This document shows, in pieces, positions 33,733 through 43,538 of a stretch of DNA of 64,000 nt. The notes under the pieces were generated by a model that saw nothing but the letters and a program-made list of their open reading frames with translations, made no database searches and was not told the DNA's origin. Within the stretch, counting starts at the first letter, position 1, and every line of letters begins with the position of its first letter. Both the position numbers and the translations under genes were made by a program. Source of the DNA: Haemophilus parainfluenzae. GTDB taxonomy: Bacteria > Pseudomonadota > Gammaproteobacteria > Enterobacterales > Pasteurellaceae. Where the stretch lies: assembly GCF_014931415.1 (NCBI RefSeq), contig NZ_CP063121.1, positions 186,001-250,000 on the forward strand. Reading direction: 5' to 3'.

Positions 33733-35562
33733 TTAAGCTTCAGGCTCTTCTAATTCTTCGTACTTAGGTTCAGTACTTAAAATAATCTCTTGAATATGCT
33801 CTGCCATTTTTTGATCACATTCACGAGCAATATCAACCATCGCCGGATTTTTAAATATGCCTTTGTCAGGATCATAAACTTGCGACATTAAGGCCACTTC
33901 ATGGCGATCTGCATCAAAATAATATTGACTGACTGCTTTTGCCATTTTAGGAGCCATACCTAAATTGATAAGCGCTCGTTTTCCTGCGCGAACTGCTGAA
34001 TCAAAAGTTTCACGAATCACATCATCAGCTCCTGCTTGATATAGCGCAAAGGTATCAAAACGATCGAATGCTCGTGCAATGATTTTTATGCGAGGATTAA
34101 TTTCTCGAGCAAAATGAACGATTTGATTTGCTTGCGCCGGATTATTGATCGCGACGACAAGCAAATCAGCCTTTTCCAATCCTGCTGCAATTAAAAATTC
34201 TGGACGAGAAGCATCACCAAAATAGGATTTGATTCCATAATCATTAAAGCCTTTAATCATGGTAGGATCTAAATCAACGACAGTAGTATCGTAACCACTT
34301 AACCGCAGTAAATCATTCACAATCTGGCCAAAACGCCCCATCCCCAGAATTAAGATTGGATGCTGTTCATCAATTTCATCCGGCTGAATATCATCTGTCT
34401 TCGGTTTAGGCATCAGTTTTTCATAAAGAATTAATATAATCGGCGTAAACACCATCGAAAGCACAACAATCGCGGTCATATTCGCATTTACGGTTTGATC
34501 TATCACGCCTTCTGATGTAGCAGCAGCAAATAAGACAAATGCAAACTCCCCACCTTGAGCCATTAAAAATGCTCGCTCCAATGCGGTTTTATGTGAGCTT
34601 TTTGCTACGCGAGCAACCAAGTAAATACAGAGACCTTTTGTGAGCATGAGAGAAATCACACCCAATAAAATCAATGACCAGTTTTCAATAACCACATCGA
34701 GATTTAATGACATTCCCACGCCAAGGAAGAAAAGACCAAGTAGCAAGCCGCGGAAAGGCTCAATATCGGCTTCAAGTTGGTGACGGAAAGACGACTCGGA
34801 TAGCATGACACCTGCAACAAAAGCGCCCATTGCCATCGAAAGCCCGGCTTCTTCCATTAATAACCCCGAACCTAACACAACAAAGAGTGCAGCAGCAGTC
34901 ATTACTTCACGTGCTTTAGAGTTAGCGAGAATTTTGAAGACTGGATTCAGAATAAAACGCCCAATGAAAACTAGCGCACCTAATGCTACCATCGCAATAA
35001 GCGCAGACTGCCACCAAATAATTTGTGATTCACGTTCAAAAGGTGATAAAAATGTAATGATCGCTAATAAAGGTACAATCAACAAATCTTCAAATAATAA
35101 AATTGAAACAATTTTTTGACCTGGTTTTGTTGAAAGTGCTTTACGTTCACCGAGTACCTGCATCACGATTGCTGTAGATGTTAAAACAAAACCCGATGAA
35201 CAAACAAACGCGACTTCCCAAGATAAACCAAATTGAGTCGCTACAACGGTCATCAGTACCGCAGAAATGACAACCTGCAAGCTACCTAATCCAAAAATCT
35301 GACGACGCAAGCTCCAAAGATGAGAAGGCTTCATTTCAAGTCCAATCACGAATAAAAACATCACCACGCCAAATTCAGCAAGATGAATAATCGCTTGTGG
35401 ATCATGAATAATATGTAATCCAAAAGGCCCAATAACTAATCCTGCCGCTAAATAACCTAATACCGAACCTAATCCAATGCGTTTAAATAACGGCACGGCA
35501 ACAACTGCAGCTCCCAATAGGGCTACAACCCGAATGAGATCCCCTGCTCCTTCCGCAGCCAT
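33733..35562 (-). CDS. KefC/KefB-type potassium/proton antiporter
   Basis: The protein of 609 aa from the chosen start has a CPA2-type membrane domain of about 12 helices (residues ~5-385) and a C-terminal RCK/TrkA-N NAD-binding domain (GMGRFGQIVNDLL at about 410, GDASRPEFL at about 455). This is the plan of glutathione-gated KefB/KefC systems that protect against electrophiles. The start MAAEGAGD at 35562 follows a GAGGAG site; a longer frame reaching 35655 would run into the tRNA and is rejected. Which Kef type is uncertain. Confidence 0.9.
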   Translation of the reverse strand: MAAEGAGDLIRVVALLGAAVVAVPLFKRIGLGSVLGYLAAGLVIGPFGLHIIHDPQAIIHLAEFGVVMFLFVIGLEMKPSHLWSLRRQIFGLGSLQVVISAVLMTVVATQFGLSWEVAFVCSSGFVLTSTAIVMQVLGERKALSTKPGQKIVSILLFEDLLIVPLLAIITFLSPFERESQIIWWQSALIAMVALGALVFIGRFILNPVFKILANSKAREVMTAAALFVVLGSGLLMEEAGLSMAMGAFVAGVMLSESSFRHQLEADIEPFRGLLLGLFFLGVGMSLNLDVVIENWSLILLGVISLMLTKGLCIYLVARVAKSSHKTALERAFLMAQGGEFAFVLFAAATSEGVIDQTVNANMTAIVVLSMVFTPIILILYEKLMPKPKTDDIQPDEIDEQHPILILGMGRFGQIVNDLLRLSGYDTTVVDLDPTMIKGFNDYGIKSYFGDASRPEFLIAAGLEKADLLVVAINNPAQANQIVHFAREINPRIKIIARAFDRFDTFALYQAGADDVIRETFDSAVRAGKRALINLGMAPKMAKAVSQYYFDADRHEVALMSQVYDPDKGIFKNPAMVDIARECDQKMAEHIQEIILSTEPKYEELEEPEA

Positions 35563-35621
35563 AGTTAACTCCTCAAATATTTTAAATATAAAAAAAGACC
35601 GCCTAATGCGATCTCGATAAA

Positions 35622-35698
35622 TGGTCCCCCTTGCCGGACTTGAACCAGCGACCAAGCGATTATGAGTCGCCTGCTCTAACCGACTGAGCTAAAGGGGG
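35622..35698 (-). tRNA. ileX: tRNA-Ile2 (anticodon CAU, lysidine type)
   Basis: A 77-nt cloverleaf with encoded CCA. Acceptor CCCCCTT / AAGGGGG, D-arm GCTC...GAGC, anticodon loop CTCATAA (CAU), T-arm GCTGG TTCAAGT CCGGC. The body from the D-arm to the T-loop is near-identical to E. coli ileX, which has CAU but reads AUA after lysidine modification, so it is called Ile2, not Met. Confidence 0.9.
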
Positions 35699-35744
35699 AA
35701 AGTGCGGTTGATTATAGAGAAATAATCATTTGAAGTCTATATAC

Positions 35745-35779
35745 AAAAGGATGGTCGTTGGAAAATTAACCATCCTTTT
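35745..35779 (-). terminator. Terminator after the two-domain glycosyltransferase
   Basis: Stem AAAAGGATGGT / ACCATCCTTTT with a 13-nt loop, just downstream of the minus-strand gene ending at 35799. T-rich sequence follows on the minus strand. Confidence 0.75.
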
Positions 35780-35798
35780 TAGTCTGACTATTCTATTT

Positions 35799-37244
35799 TT
35801 AAATCCGACAGATTATTTGCTGCTCATAAGCGGCATCATTTTCTAGCTTAATTCCCTCTTCATTAAAATCAGCGGTATGTTTATGGGTAAATCTGACTTT
35901 TTCTGTCGCGCCCATTTTAAACCATTCATATTCCGAATCAATATGACCAATATCAATGGCTCGATAACCTAATTCGGATAAATTATAGGCTAACACTTTT
36001 GCCGTTGGTCCAAGCATAAGCAATATTAGACGATTTTCTGCATGCTGAATGATTGCTTGCTGAATTTGTTCAATGTAAGAATATGCATCTCTGGCAGGGC
36101 AAATAATTCGCTTAATGGAATGAGCATTATCAAATAAATCATTTCCCACTCCCGAACGCGAAGTCACTCCTTCAACAATCAATAAATCTTTATCTTGCCA
36201 AAGCTGTTTTAATTTCTCAAACCAACGAGCAGACTGGGTTTTATCTTGCCAATCGATATAAGGACGAGAGAGGAAAGTATTCCCATATTCACTCGCAGTA
36301 CATACATTCTCATAATAAAGGGAATGATTGTTTAAATGAATTCGCCAATAGCTCTGCGTCGAATCAATATAAGGGGAAAGCGAATCGAACATCGGAGGCA
36401 AACAAATCAAGCGATTTTCATTGCTTTCCATGCGTAAAATATTTTCCAATTCTGCTGCCAATTTTGGATCATAATCTTGGTAAACAATCCAATTCCCTTT
36501 AATCAGGATAAATTCACCATCTCCAAAACGAATCACTGAGCAAGGGTTTTGCAACATAAAATCCAAAGTTTCATCTACGGATTTCACCTTTATTTGACGT
36601 GGTAAAACTTTATGATTTGCCTGAGCAATTAGAGGTAACGTTTGGATAAGATTATCTATATCACAAAAATCACCTAATCGATGAGCCAACCAATAAGGCT
36701 TCTCACTCGCTAATTTATTTAGCATTTGCTTAATGAAAGCCTTACGAATCAAATACATCTGACAATGTGCAAGATTGTAATGTTCTATCCGTCGGAAAAG
36801 TGCCGAATTAAGTCGCCCTTCTCCCTGATAAATTTTATCATCCCAAAATTCATGCTGACGGGAACATTCTAGTAATGCAATCTGATATTGAGAGCCTGCT
36901 AGATAACCATTCACATATTCTTGCAATATACTAAAGTAATTTGGTGATAGCTGTAAATCTGCTTCCGCGACAATCGCAAATTCATTATCAGCAATCGTTT
37001 CATCTGCCGCTATTTTCCGCCAACATTCAATATGTGAAAGTGTATTAGCGATTTCATCTATCGTGATTTCTCGATGTAAAATCGCTTTAGCTTTTGACAA
37101 ATTAAATACTGTTTCATCACCAATCTGAGAAACTAACTCAGATGAAACAGAAACGATAGGCGTATAATTGCAGCCATCTGCTTGAGCCAAGAAATGAGCA
37201 AGTTCAGTTTTCTGACTTGGCAGATAAATCACAAATCCTTTCAT
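35799..37244 (-). CDS. Two-domain glycosyltransferase (GT25-like + GT-D/DUF1792-like)
   Basis: The 481-aa protein appears to have two catalytic parts. Residues 1 to about 215 look like an LPS-type GT25 enzyme (LSHIECWRKIA, then AIVAEADLQLSPNYFS, with EAD where GT25 has EDD). Residues about 220-470 carry SVIRFGDGEF, the D-x-E signature of GT-D enzymes (SP_1767/DUF1792 group), and end with GYRAIDIGHIDSEYEW. It probably adds two sugars to LPS or another surface glycan. The terminator downstream and the gap to glyS make it a single-gene unit. Function of each half is family inference. Confidence 0.75.
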   Translation of the reverse strand: MKGFVIYLPSQKTELAHFLAQADGCNYTPIVSVSSELVSQIGDETVFNLSKAKAILHREITIDEIANTLSHIECWRKIAADETIADNEFAIVAEADLQLSPNYFSILQEYVNGYLAGSQYQIALLECSRQHEFWDDKIYQGEGRLNSALFRRIEHYNLAHCQMYLIRKAFIKQMLNKLASEKPYWLAHRLGDFCDIDNLIQTLPLIAQANHKVLPRQIKVKSVDETLDFMLQNPCSVIRFGDGEFILIKGNWIVYQDYDPKLAAELENILRMESNENRLICLPPMFDSLSPYIDSTQSYWRIHLNNHSLYYENVCTASEYGNTFLSRPYIDWQDKTQSARWFEKLKQLWQDKDLLIVEGVTSRSGVGNDLFDNAHSIKRIICPARDAYSYIEQIQQAIIQHAENRLILLMLGPTAKVLAYNLSELGYRAIDIGHIDSEYEWFKMGATEKVRFTHKHTADFNEEGIKLENDAAYEQQIICRI

Positions 37245-37263
37245 TGATTCTATTCACTTGATA

Positions 37264-37286
37264 ATAAAAAGCCCCATAAAGGGGCT
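37264..37286 (-). terminator. glyS terminator
   Basis: On the minus strand stem AGCCCC / GGGGCT with loop TTTAT followed by TTTTTATTAT, directly downstream of glyS and before the glycosyltransferase gene. Confidence 0.85.
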
Positions 37287-37294
37287 ATTTGAGA

Positions 37295-39361
37295 TTATTG
37301 CAATAGCGAAATATCCGCCACTTGTAGGAACAAGCCTTGTAACGTGTTTAAAATCGCTAAGCGGTTTTGGCGTAATGCTGGATCTTCAGCATTTACCATC
37401 ACGTTATCAAAGAAACTGTCTACCGGTGCGCGTAAGTTCGCTAATTTATCTAATACTGCTGTGTAATCACCTTTTGCAATAAGTGGTTGTACTTCAGCAC
37501 GTAATGCAAGTACCGCTTCAGCAAGGGCTTTTTCTGCTGGTTCTACGCAAGCGGTCAAATTAATCTCGCCAATTGCAGCATCCGCTTTGGCTAATATATT
37601 ACTTACACGTTTATTTGCTGCTGCTAACGCTTCCGCTGAATCTAAAGTACGGAAGTGGGAAACCGCACGTACACGTGCATCAAAGTCAGCTGGACGGGTT
37701 GGACGACGTGCCAATACCGCTTGAATCACATCCACCGCAATGCCTTCATCTTGATACCATGCACGGAAACGGCCGAGCATAAAGTCCACCACATCAGCAA
37801 CCACATTTTGATTCGTGAGTTTATCACCGAAAAGTGCGGCTGATTTTTTCACTAAATCTTCTAAATCAAGTGGTAGGTTTTTCTCTACGATAATACGTAA
37901 CGCACCTAATGCCGCACGACGCAATGCAAATGGGTCTGCACTACCTTTTGGTGCTTGGCCGATGCCGAAGATCCCCGTTAAGGTATCAAATTTATCCGCT
38001 AAAGCGACCGCACTTGCCACTAAGGATTTCGGTAATTCATCCCCCGCAAAGCGTGGCATATATTGTTCATTTAATGCTACTGCCACTTCTTCGTCTTCAC
38101 CATCATGACGAGCATAGTGCATACCCATTACGCCTTGCGTATCAGTAAATTCGAATACCATGTTGGTCATCAAGTCACATTTTGACAGTAACCCCGCACG
38201 TTTTGCTTTCGCTTCGTCTGCACCGATTTGTTTTGCAATTTCGCCTGCAAGTTGTTCAATACGATCAGTTTTATCTTTCAATGTACCCAGTTGTTGTTGG
38301 AACAACACGGTTTCCAAACGTGGTAAACGATCAACCAGTTTTTGTTTTAAGTCGGTTTTAAAGAAGAATTCCGCATCGGTTAAACGTGGACGAACCACTT
38401 TTTCATTCCCTTCGATAATCGCGGTTGGATCTTCCGGGTTGATATTCGATACAAAAATAAAGTGTGGTAATAATTTGCCATCTTTATCATAAATCGGGAA
38501 ATATTTTTGGTCGCCTTTCATGGTGTAAACCAAGGCTTCCGCAGGCACCGCTAAGAAGCGTTCTTCAAATTTTGCCGCTAAAACGTTTGGATATTCCACC
38601 AACGAAGTCACTTCTTCAAGCAAGCTTTCTTCAATATCAGCCACGCCGCCAAGTGCGGTCGCTTTTGCTTGAGATTTTGCAAGGATTTCTGCTTTACGCT
38701 CATTGAAGTCGGCTACCACAGAACCTTTCTCACGCAATAATTGCGGATATTGGTCTGCATGTTGAATTTCAAATTCTTTCTCGCCTAAGAAACGGTGACC
38801 CCGAATGGTGCGCGCACTTGCCACACCTAAAATTTCGCCTTCGATTAACTCATCACCTAACAGCATGGTCACGGTATGAACCGGACGGATAAATTGCACA
38901 GTTTTGTCTGCCCAACGCATTGGTTTTGGAATTGGCAATTTCGCCAAGGCATTAGCCACAATGTCGCTCAGCAAGTTTTTGGTCGGTTGACCTTCAATTT
39001 TTGCACGGTGAACGAGCCATTCGCCTTTATCGGTCGCAATGCGTTCTGCTTGCTCTACGGTAATACCACAACCACGCGCCCAGCCTTCTGCCGCTTTTGT
39101 TGCTTTACCTTCCGCGTCAAAAGCTGCAGATACTGCTGGCCCGCGTTTTTCGATTTCTTTGCTTGGCTGTTGTGTCGATAAGTTCAATACTTTCACCGCC
39201 AAACGACGCGGTGCCGCAAACCATTCGATTTTATCGAATGATAAACCTGCTTGGTTTAATTCCGCCTCAACATTATCCGCAAAAGAGGTCGCTAATGTTT
39301 TGAGAGCTTTTGGTGGCAGCTCTTCTGTGCCGATTTCTACTAGGAAGTTTTGGGTTGTCAT
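37295..39361 (-). CDS. glyS: Glycyl-tRNA synthetase beta subunit
   Basis: The 688-aa protein starts [20 protein letters not shown], the GlyS signature. It has the HD-like region YARHDGE and a C-terminal anticodon-binding domain ([18 protein letters not shown]). With GlyQ it forms the alpha2beta2 enzyme. Here glyQ is about 4.9 kb upstream on the same strand, with seven genes between, so the subunits are not in a simple two-gene operon. A uptake signal occurs at 38007 and 38651. Confidence 0.97.
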   Translation of the reverse strand: MTTQNFLVEIGTEELPPKALKTLATSFADNVEAELNQAGLSFDKIEWFAAPRRLAVKVLNLSTQQPSKEIEKRGPAVSAAFDAEGKATKAAEGWARGCGITVEQAERIATDKGEWLVHRAKIEGQPTKNLLSDIVANALAKLPIPKPMRWADKTVQFIRPVHTVTMLLGDELIEGEILGVASARTIRGHRFLGEKEFEIQHADQYPQLLREKGSVVADFNERKAEILAKSQAKATALGGVADIEESLLEEVTSLVEYPNVLAAKFEERFLAVPAEALVYTMKGDQKYFPIYDKDGKLLPHFIFVSNINPEDPTAIIEGNEKVVRPRLTDAEFFFKTDLKQKLVDRLPRLETVLFQQQLGTLKDKTDRIEQLAGEIAKQIGADEAKAKRAGLLSKCDLMTNMVFEFTDTQGVMGMHYARHDGEDEEVAVALNEQYMPRFAGDELPKSLVASAVALADKFDTLTGIFGIGQAPKGSADPFALRRAALGALRIIVEKNLPLDLEDLVKKSAALFGDKLTNQNVVADVVDFMLGRFRAWYQDEGIAVDVIQAVLARRPTRPADFDARVRAVSHFRTLDSAEALAAANKRVSNILAKADAAIGEINLTACVEPAEKALAEAVLALRAEVQPLIAKGDYTAVLDKLANLRAPVDSFFDNVMVNAEDPALRQNRLAILNTLQGLFLQVADISLLQ

Positions 39362-39499
39362 TTTTTACTCATCATTTTATAAATTCTCGTTTAATACTAT
39401 TTAATATTTTATATTGTGATACTAAATTGTACATTTTAAACTAGCGCACTTGGTTAAGATATTTTTAATTAAGCCATTTATCCTTGATGTCTCGACTCA

Positions 39500-40369
39500 T
39501 CATCTTGTCTTATATGATTCTAATACGTAAAGCTTAAACTCTTCCCATTTCCTTATATAACTGGGAACCTTACACCCTCTTACCTCTTCATAAATTAAGT
39601 CAGCAATAGCTTCTCTATCAAAATGAAAGACTTTATACCGACCTCCTACAACATATGAGATTATATATTTGTCATATTTTTCTATGAACTCTTTTTCTTC
39701 TATGGTTAATTCATCATACGATTGTATCCAGGTTATATTAGCAGAATGTGCTCTTTGTTTAACTTCTTCCGTAGCCCATCGCATCGACTCTATTTTTTCA
39801 TATAAAGCATTTTCTACTTTCCTGAATTCTAGTTCTTTATATTTAAAGACATCATAACTATTGTAGTTACTATAAAAAAAATCATCAGCTGAAAAAAAAG
39901 AGGGCTTTAAATATTCTATACCTCGTCTCTCATACATGCTATAAATATATTCTCTGTCACCATTATCAATTTGTTTATCAAAAATTAGATAATCATATTC
40001 ATCATCAGAATTTTTGTCATCTTCAGCCAATATTGTAAATAAATTATTCACACCATCCTTTAATCCTGTATATTTTCCCTTATACCGACGAATAATTCTT
40101 TCTCTACGTTGCGCATCTATTGAATGATAATTCAAACCTAAATTCATTTCTGTATACAGAGGATAACGATACATACTGGGTGAAAGAAATGAGCTTACGT
40201 ATGTTGCCCCCCTAAGATAAAATAAAGCGTCATCAAAATTTAAGAATATAAATCGTGGATTTTGAAACTTTCTAACAAAAGTTTTTTTATAAGATGCGGG
40301 CTCATCCTCAACCAACCACATACTAGGTATTTCACCAGTTCCTAGATTTAAATCATCCCAATCTCCCAT
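39500..40369 (-). CDS. Unrecognised 289-aa soluble protein, AT-rich
   Basis: I do not recognise this protein. It has no signal peptide or membrane helix, and is rich in Tyr, Phe, Asp and Glu (for example DDFFYSNYNSYDVFKY). It has mixed helical segments near the C-terminus (KWEEFKLYVLESYK). Base composition is clearly more AT-rich than glyS or glyQ, and no uptake signal lies in or near it. Such orphans next to a second small orphan often prove to be immunity or anti-phage proteins, but nothing here proves it. Confidence 0.7.
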   Translation of the reverse strand: MGDWDDLNLGTGEIPSMWLVEDEPASYKKTFVRKFQNPRFIFLNFDDALFYLRGATYVSSFLSPSMYRYPLYTEMNLGLNYHSIDAQRRERIIRRYKGKYTGLKDGVNNLFTILAEDDKNSDDEYDYLIFDKQIDNGDREYIYSMYERRGIEYLKPSFFSADDFFYSNYNSYDVFKYKELEFRKVENALYEKIESMRWATEEVKQRAHSANITWIQSYDELTIEEKEFIEKYDKYIISYVVGGRYKVFHFDREAIADLIYEEVRGCKVPSYIRKWEEFKLYVLESYKTR

Positions 40370-40605
40370 TAATATCCCCTCTTCTAGTTTATTCTAAATG
40401 ATAACGTAAACCTCATTTATTAACTCACGTTAATATATGACACCAGTACATAATAGCTCCTATTCAAAGAAAGTAGAAAAGCCATTTCCAAATTTAATTG
40501 TCATAGAATGTTACACTGGATAATTTGTTACTTCCATTATGCAATAAAATGACTTTCAAATTTTTTAACTTTTCTTGGTTTTGTTTTCTCAGGCAAGGGG
40601 GCAAC
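40370..40605. other. AT-rich gap between two orphan genes
   Basis: 236 bp with no supported gene. A short minus-strand frame starting MTIKFGNGF and ending FFE is only about 14 codons and is not counted as a gene. I see no clear promoter, repeat or terminator; it may hold decayed sequence. Confidence 0.4.
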
Positions 40606-41034
40606 TTATTGTAATTTTAAATTAATATCTCTTAATTTTTCTAATTTATCTAAATCAACTCTAATCTCAGTAGGGAAAGACACTAGATGTTCTAATTTTT
40701 CTAATAATTCTTTATCTAAAATAGAAGTGATATTCTCTATATCTTGATCATTAAACCAAACTATCAACCTACCCAAAACATCCCCTCCTATTTTAGACAA
40801 GTTTGACTCTAATAAATCAATTACCTCTTTCTTACTAAGAGGATAAGTGTTTAAATCAAAATATTCATCTTTTACAGAATATTTAACAACCCGACCATAT
40901 TCATTACAAAAGTCTTTTTTTACCTTATATTCAATACTCTTTATAGCATCTTCAAGATTTTCGGCTCTTACAATATAAAATAAAGTAGTTTGAGGCTGCT
41001 CATTACAAAAAAAAGTAAGATGATATTGTTTCAT
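40606..41034 (-). CDS. Unrecognised 142-aa soluble protein, AT-rich
   Basis: I do not recognise this protein. It opens with a beta segment (MKQYHLTFFCNEQP) and a regular helix-strand pattern (NLEDAIKSIEYKVKKDF), and has a Leu-rich C-terminus (LDKLEKLRDINLKL). It has a weak purine-rich ribosome site (AAGGAGT). It is acidic, small and AT-rich like its partner at 39500, which suggests a shared foreign origin. Possible immunity-like protein; unproven. Confidence 0.7.
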   Translation of the reverse strand: MKQYHLTFFCNEQPQTTLFYIVRAENLEDAIKSIEYKVKKDFCNEYGRVVKYSVKDEYFDLNTYPLSKKEVIDLLESNLSKIGGDVLGRLIVWFNDQDIENITSILDKELLEKLEHLVSFPTEIRVDLDKLEKLRDINLKLQ

Positions 41035-41177
41035 TGTTACTCCTTAAGAAAGAATATGTAAATAAAGTAAATTATGGGCAATTTACGCATTACTTAAGCA
41101 TTGTTATATGCTCATCATCGTAAAATCAAGTGGATTTAATTCTGTATCTCGTAATGCATCTTTTTCCTGATAATTAA

Positions 41178-42443
41178 CTAGTTCTTACCGTTCTTAATAC
41201 TCTCACTCAACACCTGTTGAAAACGCTCGTAATCACAAAAACCATGTCCATCTTTTTCACAGCCTTTGAGTGTTAATGCTGTTTGATTTGGTGGTGTCGC
41301 CAAACTTAATGGCGTGATATTAATCAGCTGGTCGGTGGTTTGATAAACATAATCCAACTTAAATTTCAATTTGCCACTTGGCTTATGTTTCCACACTTCA
41401 AACATCAGTTTTCCGCCAATTGGAATATTTTCCAATGAATCATTCAATTCATAAGGCTCAACACCTAGTGCCGCAAGCAGAGCAACGATATTCGAATCGT
41501 GTCCAACCAATAAGTTAATTTTATTTTCGCTGTTTAGCTGTTGCTGAATAAATGCCAATAACGGATATGAGGCATTTTGTGCCAGCGCTTCGTTGTTTTT
41601 AAATAATGTGCGGTAATATTCGTTTTTAATTTCGTTAATTGCACGCCATTTTTCTTGGCTATCCACGCGGCCATTTGCGATTTCTGAATCAGGCTTACCC
41701 ACATAATGCGCAAGCAATAATGCACTGACAATTTTCTTTCCTGTGCTGATAGAGCCAGTAATTTTGACCGACTTACCGTCTTTAATACTGTACTCACCGA
41801 CTTTTCTACCTAAATCACATTCGCCTTTTTGCAAGCAGTTTGGTGAGTTTTTGTAATCGATAATTTCACTCAATAGCGCATAATGTGGCGCTAGTTTTTG
41901 CTGTAAAGCGGTTAAATCAACATTATTTTTTGCTGATTCGATCAAAGCTTTACTTGGGTTGTGGACTTTTGTAGTAAAAATTGGATCTTTTTCTGAACCA
42001 ATTTTACCGTGATGTTGCAGTTGAACATTGCAGCCCGCAAATGCGCCAGAAACAATCGCTTGCCCCGTTGCAACTGTGCGTTGTACTGCATTCGCATAAG
42101 CAAAAATACCCTCACCCAATGCACAACGTTCTGTCGTTAATAATCCTTTATCCGCAAGCCATTGCCCTAAATATTGCCCGAAGTAGGTTTCTAATACCGT
42201 CCCTTTTGCCGTGAGATAACCAGATGGAACATTCCATTTCGCCCACGCATACGGCGAATATTTTGTCATCTCTTGTGGGTCTTTTTCCACTGGTGAGCGT
42301 AACCCATGACGACTGAAAATTAAGACTTTCTCAAGCTCATAATCGTCATTCTGGCTTTTGGAGTAATTTTCTGTTGCAAATGCACCACTTGCAAGCGACA
42401 AGCTAAATAAAAGTGCGGTGAGTTTTAGGGCTATTTTTTTCAT
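41178..42443 (-). CDS. Periplasmic histidine-type acid phosphatase (AppA/Agp-like)
   Basis: The 421-aa protein has a Sec signal peptide (about 1-23) and the histidine acid phosphatase motif SRHGLRSP with catalytic His46. The proton-donor motif is GHDSN at about 318, the HD form of this family. AppA/Agp-type enzymes release phosphate from phytate, glucose-1-phosphate or other esters. Cysteines (for example ERCALGE, NCLQKGECD) fit periplasmic disulfides. It is 9 nt downstream of the small membrane protein gene, so it may end that operon. Confidence 0.88.
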   Translation of the reverse strand: MKKIALKLTALLFSLSLASGAFATENYSKSQNDDYELEKVLIFSRHGLRSPVEKDPQEMTKYSPYAWAKWNVPSGYLTAKGTVLETYFGQYLGQWLADKGLLTTERCALGEGIFAYANAVQRTVATGQAIVSGAFAGCNVQLQHHGKIGSEKDPIFTTKVHNPSKALIESAKNNVDLTALQQKLAPHYALLSEIIDYKNSPNCLQKGECDLGRKVGEYSIKDGKSVKITGSISTGKKIVSALLLAHYVGKPDSEIANGRVDSQEKWRAINEIKNEYYRTLFKNNEALAQNASYPLLAFIQQQLNSENKINLLVGHDSNIVALLAALGVEPYELNDSLENIPIGGKLMFEVWKHKPSGKLKFKLDYVYQTTDQLINITPLSLATPPNQTALTLKGCEKDGHGFCDYERFQQVLSESIKNGKN

Positions 42444-42452
42444 ATTCGAGAC

Positions 42453-42899
42453 TTAATCATTTAATGTTGAAATTGAGCTATAAAAATTCAATGCATATTT
42501 AGTGCCGTAAACTAACACCATAAATACCGCTACAATATTAACTACCGCAAAAAAGATTAGCTGTTTACTGTTGCTTTCCAGCCAGAGCATTTTAAATAAT
42601 GCGAGCGTACCAATATTTTCATCCAGTTCGCTCTCTCCACTCAGTGTTCTTAAGGTTTTGAGCATTTTGCGTACAAAAGCGACGGTATTTATTGCCATAA
42701 CGCTGAGAGCAATAAATCCTGAAGCCAAGCTCAAAAACAGCACGAGCACATTACTCCACGCCCAATGCGTCCAATTCAGCTCTGAATACATAAATAACGC
42801 GAGTGACAAAAACAACACAGCGGGTGTTAAATTTCGCAAAAACATTAAATAGTCATCACCAATTCTAAATAAAAATTGCAAAAAACTGACTTTCTTCAT
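42453..42899 (-). CDS. Small inner-membrane protein, unknown
   Basis: The 148-aa protein has about four hydrophobic helices (roughly 25-40, 48-72 and 110-135, the middle one possibly double). I do not recognise a family. The start overlaps the stop of the lipoprotein gene by 1 nt, and the phosphatase gene starts 9 nt after its stop. It is probably part of one operon with them. Confidence 0.7.
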   Translation of the reverse strand: MKKVSFLQFLFRIGDDYLMFLRNLTPAVLFLSLALFMYSELNWTHWAWSNVLVLFLSLASGFIALSVMAINTVAFVRKMLKTLRTLSGESELDENIGTLALFKMLWLESNSKQLIFFAVVNIVAVFMVLVYGTKYALNFYSSISTLND

Positions 42900-43279
42900 T
42901 ACTTACGAATTTTCCAACTATTCTTGGTTTTCATTAAACGCACTTTGCCGTCTTTAGACACATAGCCGCCTTTGACTACCTCTAAAATCGTGTTTTCAGG
43001 CAAGTCAGAAGCAAACACTTCAACCTGTTGCTTGTCTTCCGAAAGAATACCGTACACCGCTTGAGTTTTATTAGCAGGATCATCTAACTTAATATCCGCC
43101 ACATCAAACACTTGTACACAGGCATTTTTCAAATAAGAATAAGATTGGCCCACACTGGGTAAGCAACCGTGAGCATCGGTTTCCCCGCCCACAGTTGGTA
43201 TTTCAGCTTGCGGTTGTGCATTGCTACAAGCGGTCAAAATCATCGCTGAAGTTGCAAAGGCTAAGGTTTTTTTCATCAT
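42899..43279 (-). CDS. Small lipoprotein, unknown
   Basis: The 126-aa protein has a lipoprotein signal and lipobox LTAC (Cys at about residue 18). The mature part has two cysteines (HGCLPSVG, NACVQVFD) and a beta-rich C-terminus ending KTKNSWKIRK. I know similar Pasteurellaceae proteins only as hypothetical. Two Met codons open the frame; MKKTLAF is the likely start. It is 1 nt from the glutaredoxin-like gene. Confidence 0.75.
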   Translation of the reverse strand: MMKKTLAFATSAMILTACSNAQPQAEIPTVGGETDAHGCLPSVGQSYSYLKNACVQVFDVADIKLDDPANKTQAVYGILSEDKQQVEVFASDLPENTILEVVKGGYVSKDGKVRLMKTKNSWKIRK

Positions 43280-43280
43280 T

Positions 43281-43538
43281 TTAGAAAATCTCTTTTAATT
43301 TAGATTCATCTAAAATAACACGATCGTCCTCTAACAATAATGCCGGGAAGCCTGCATAGCCTTGCGCTTTGGCATCATCAAATGCGGCGTGACGATCACG
43401 CAAACGCAACCATTGTTTCAAATTTGGAATGGAAGATAATACTTCCACGGCCTCATAATCCACACCCAAGCGTTTTAACTCCGCCACAAATGGCGCTGTA
43501 TCCGGGCAATCTGCCGCATAATAAAGAATGGGTTTCAT
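43281..43538 (-). CDS. Glutaredoxin-related protein
   Basis: The 85-aa protein has a thioredoxin-fold pattern with CPDT at residues 11-14 (one Cys, so a monothiol-like site) and GFPALLLEDDRVI, the cis-Pro loop. It resembles small glutaredoxin-like proteins. It starts at the stop of the nitrobindin-like gene (1-nt overlap), so the two are translationally coupled, which hints at a redox or haem/NO link. Confidence 0.75.
   Translation of the reverse strand: MKPILYYAADCPDTAPFVAELKRLGVDYEAVEVLSSIPNLKQWLRLRDRHAAFDDAKAQGYAGFPALLLEDDRVILDESKLKEIF

Noticed and set aside
35563..35655. N-terminal extension of the KefC-type frame
   Set aside because: It runs into the tRNA-Ile2 gene and has no ribosome site; the GAGGAG before 35562 fits far better.
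35622..35698. Calling the tRNA initiator or elongator Met
   Set aside because: The CAU anticodon is shared, but the body matches E. coli Ile2 closely.
40440..40520. Small minus-strand frame MTIKFGNGF...
   Set aside because: Only about 14 codons, no ribosome site and no known match; not called a gene.
39500..41034. Toxin-antitoxin or CDI toxin/immunity system
   Set aside because: No toxin domain, signal peptide or secretion partner is seen; immunity-like nature is only a guess.
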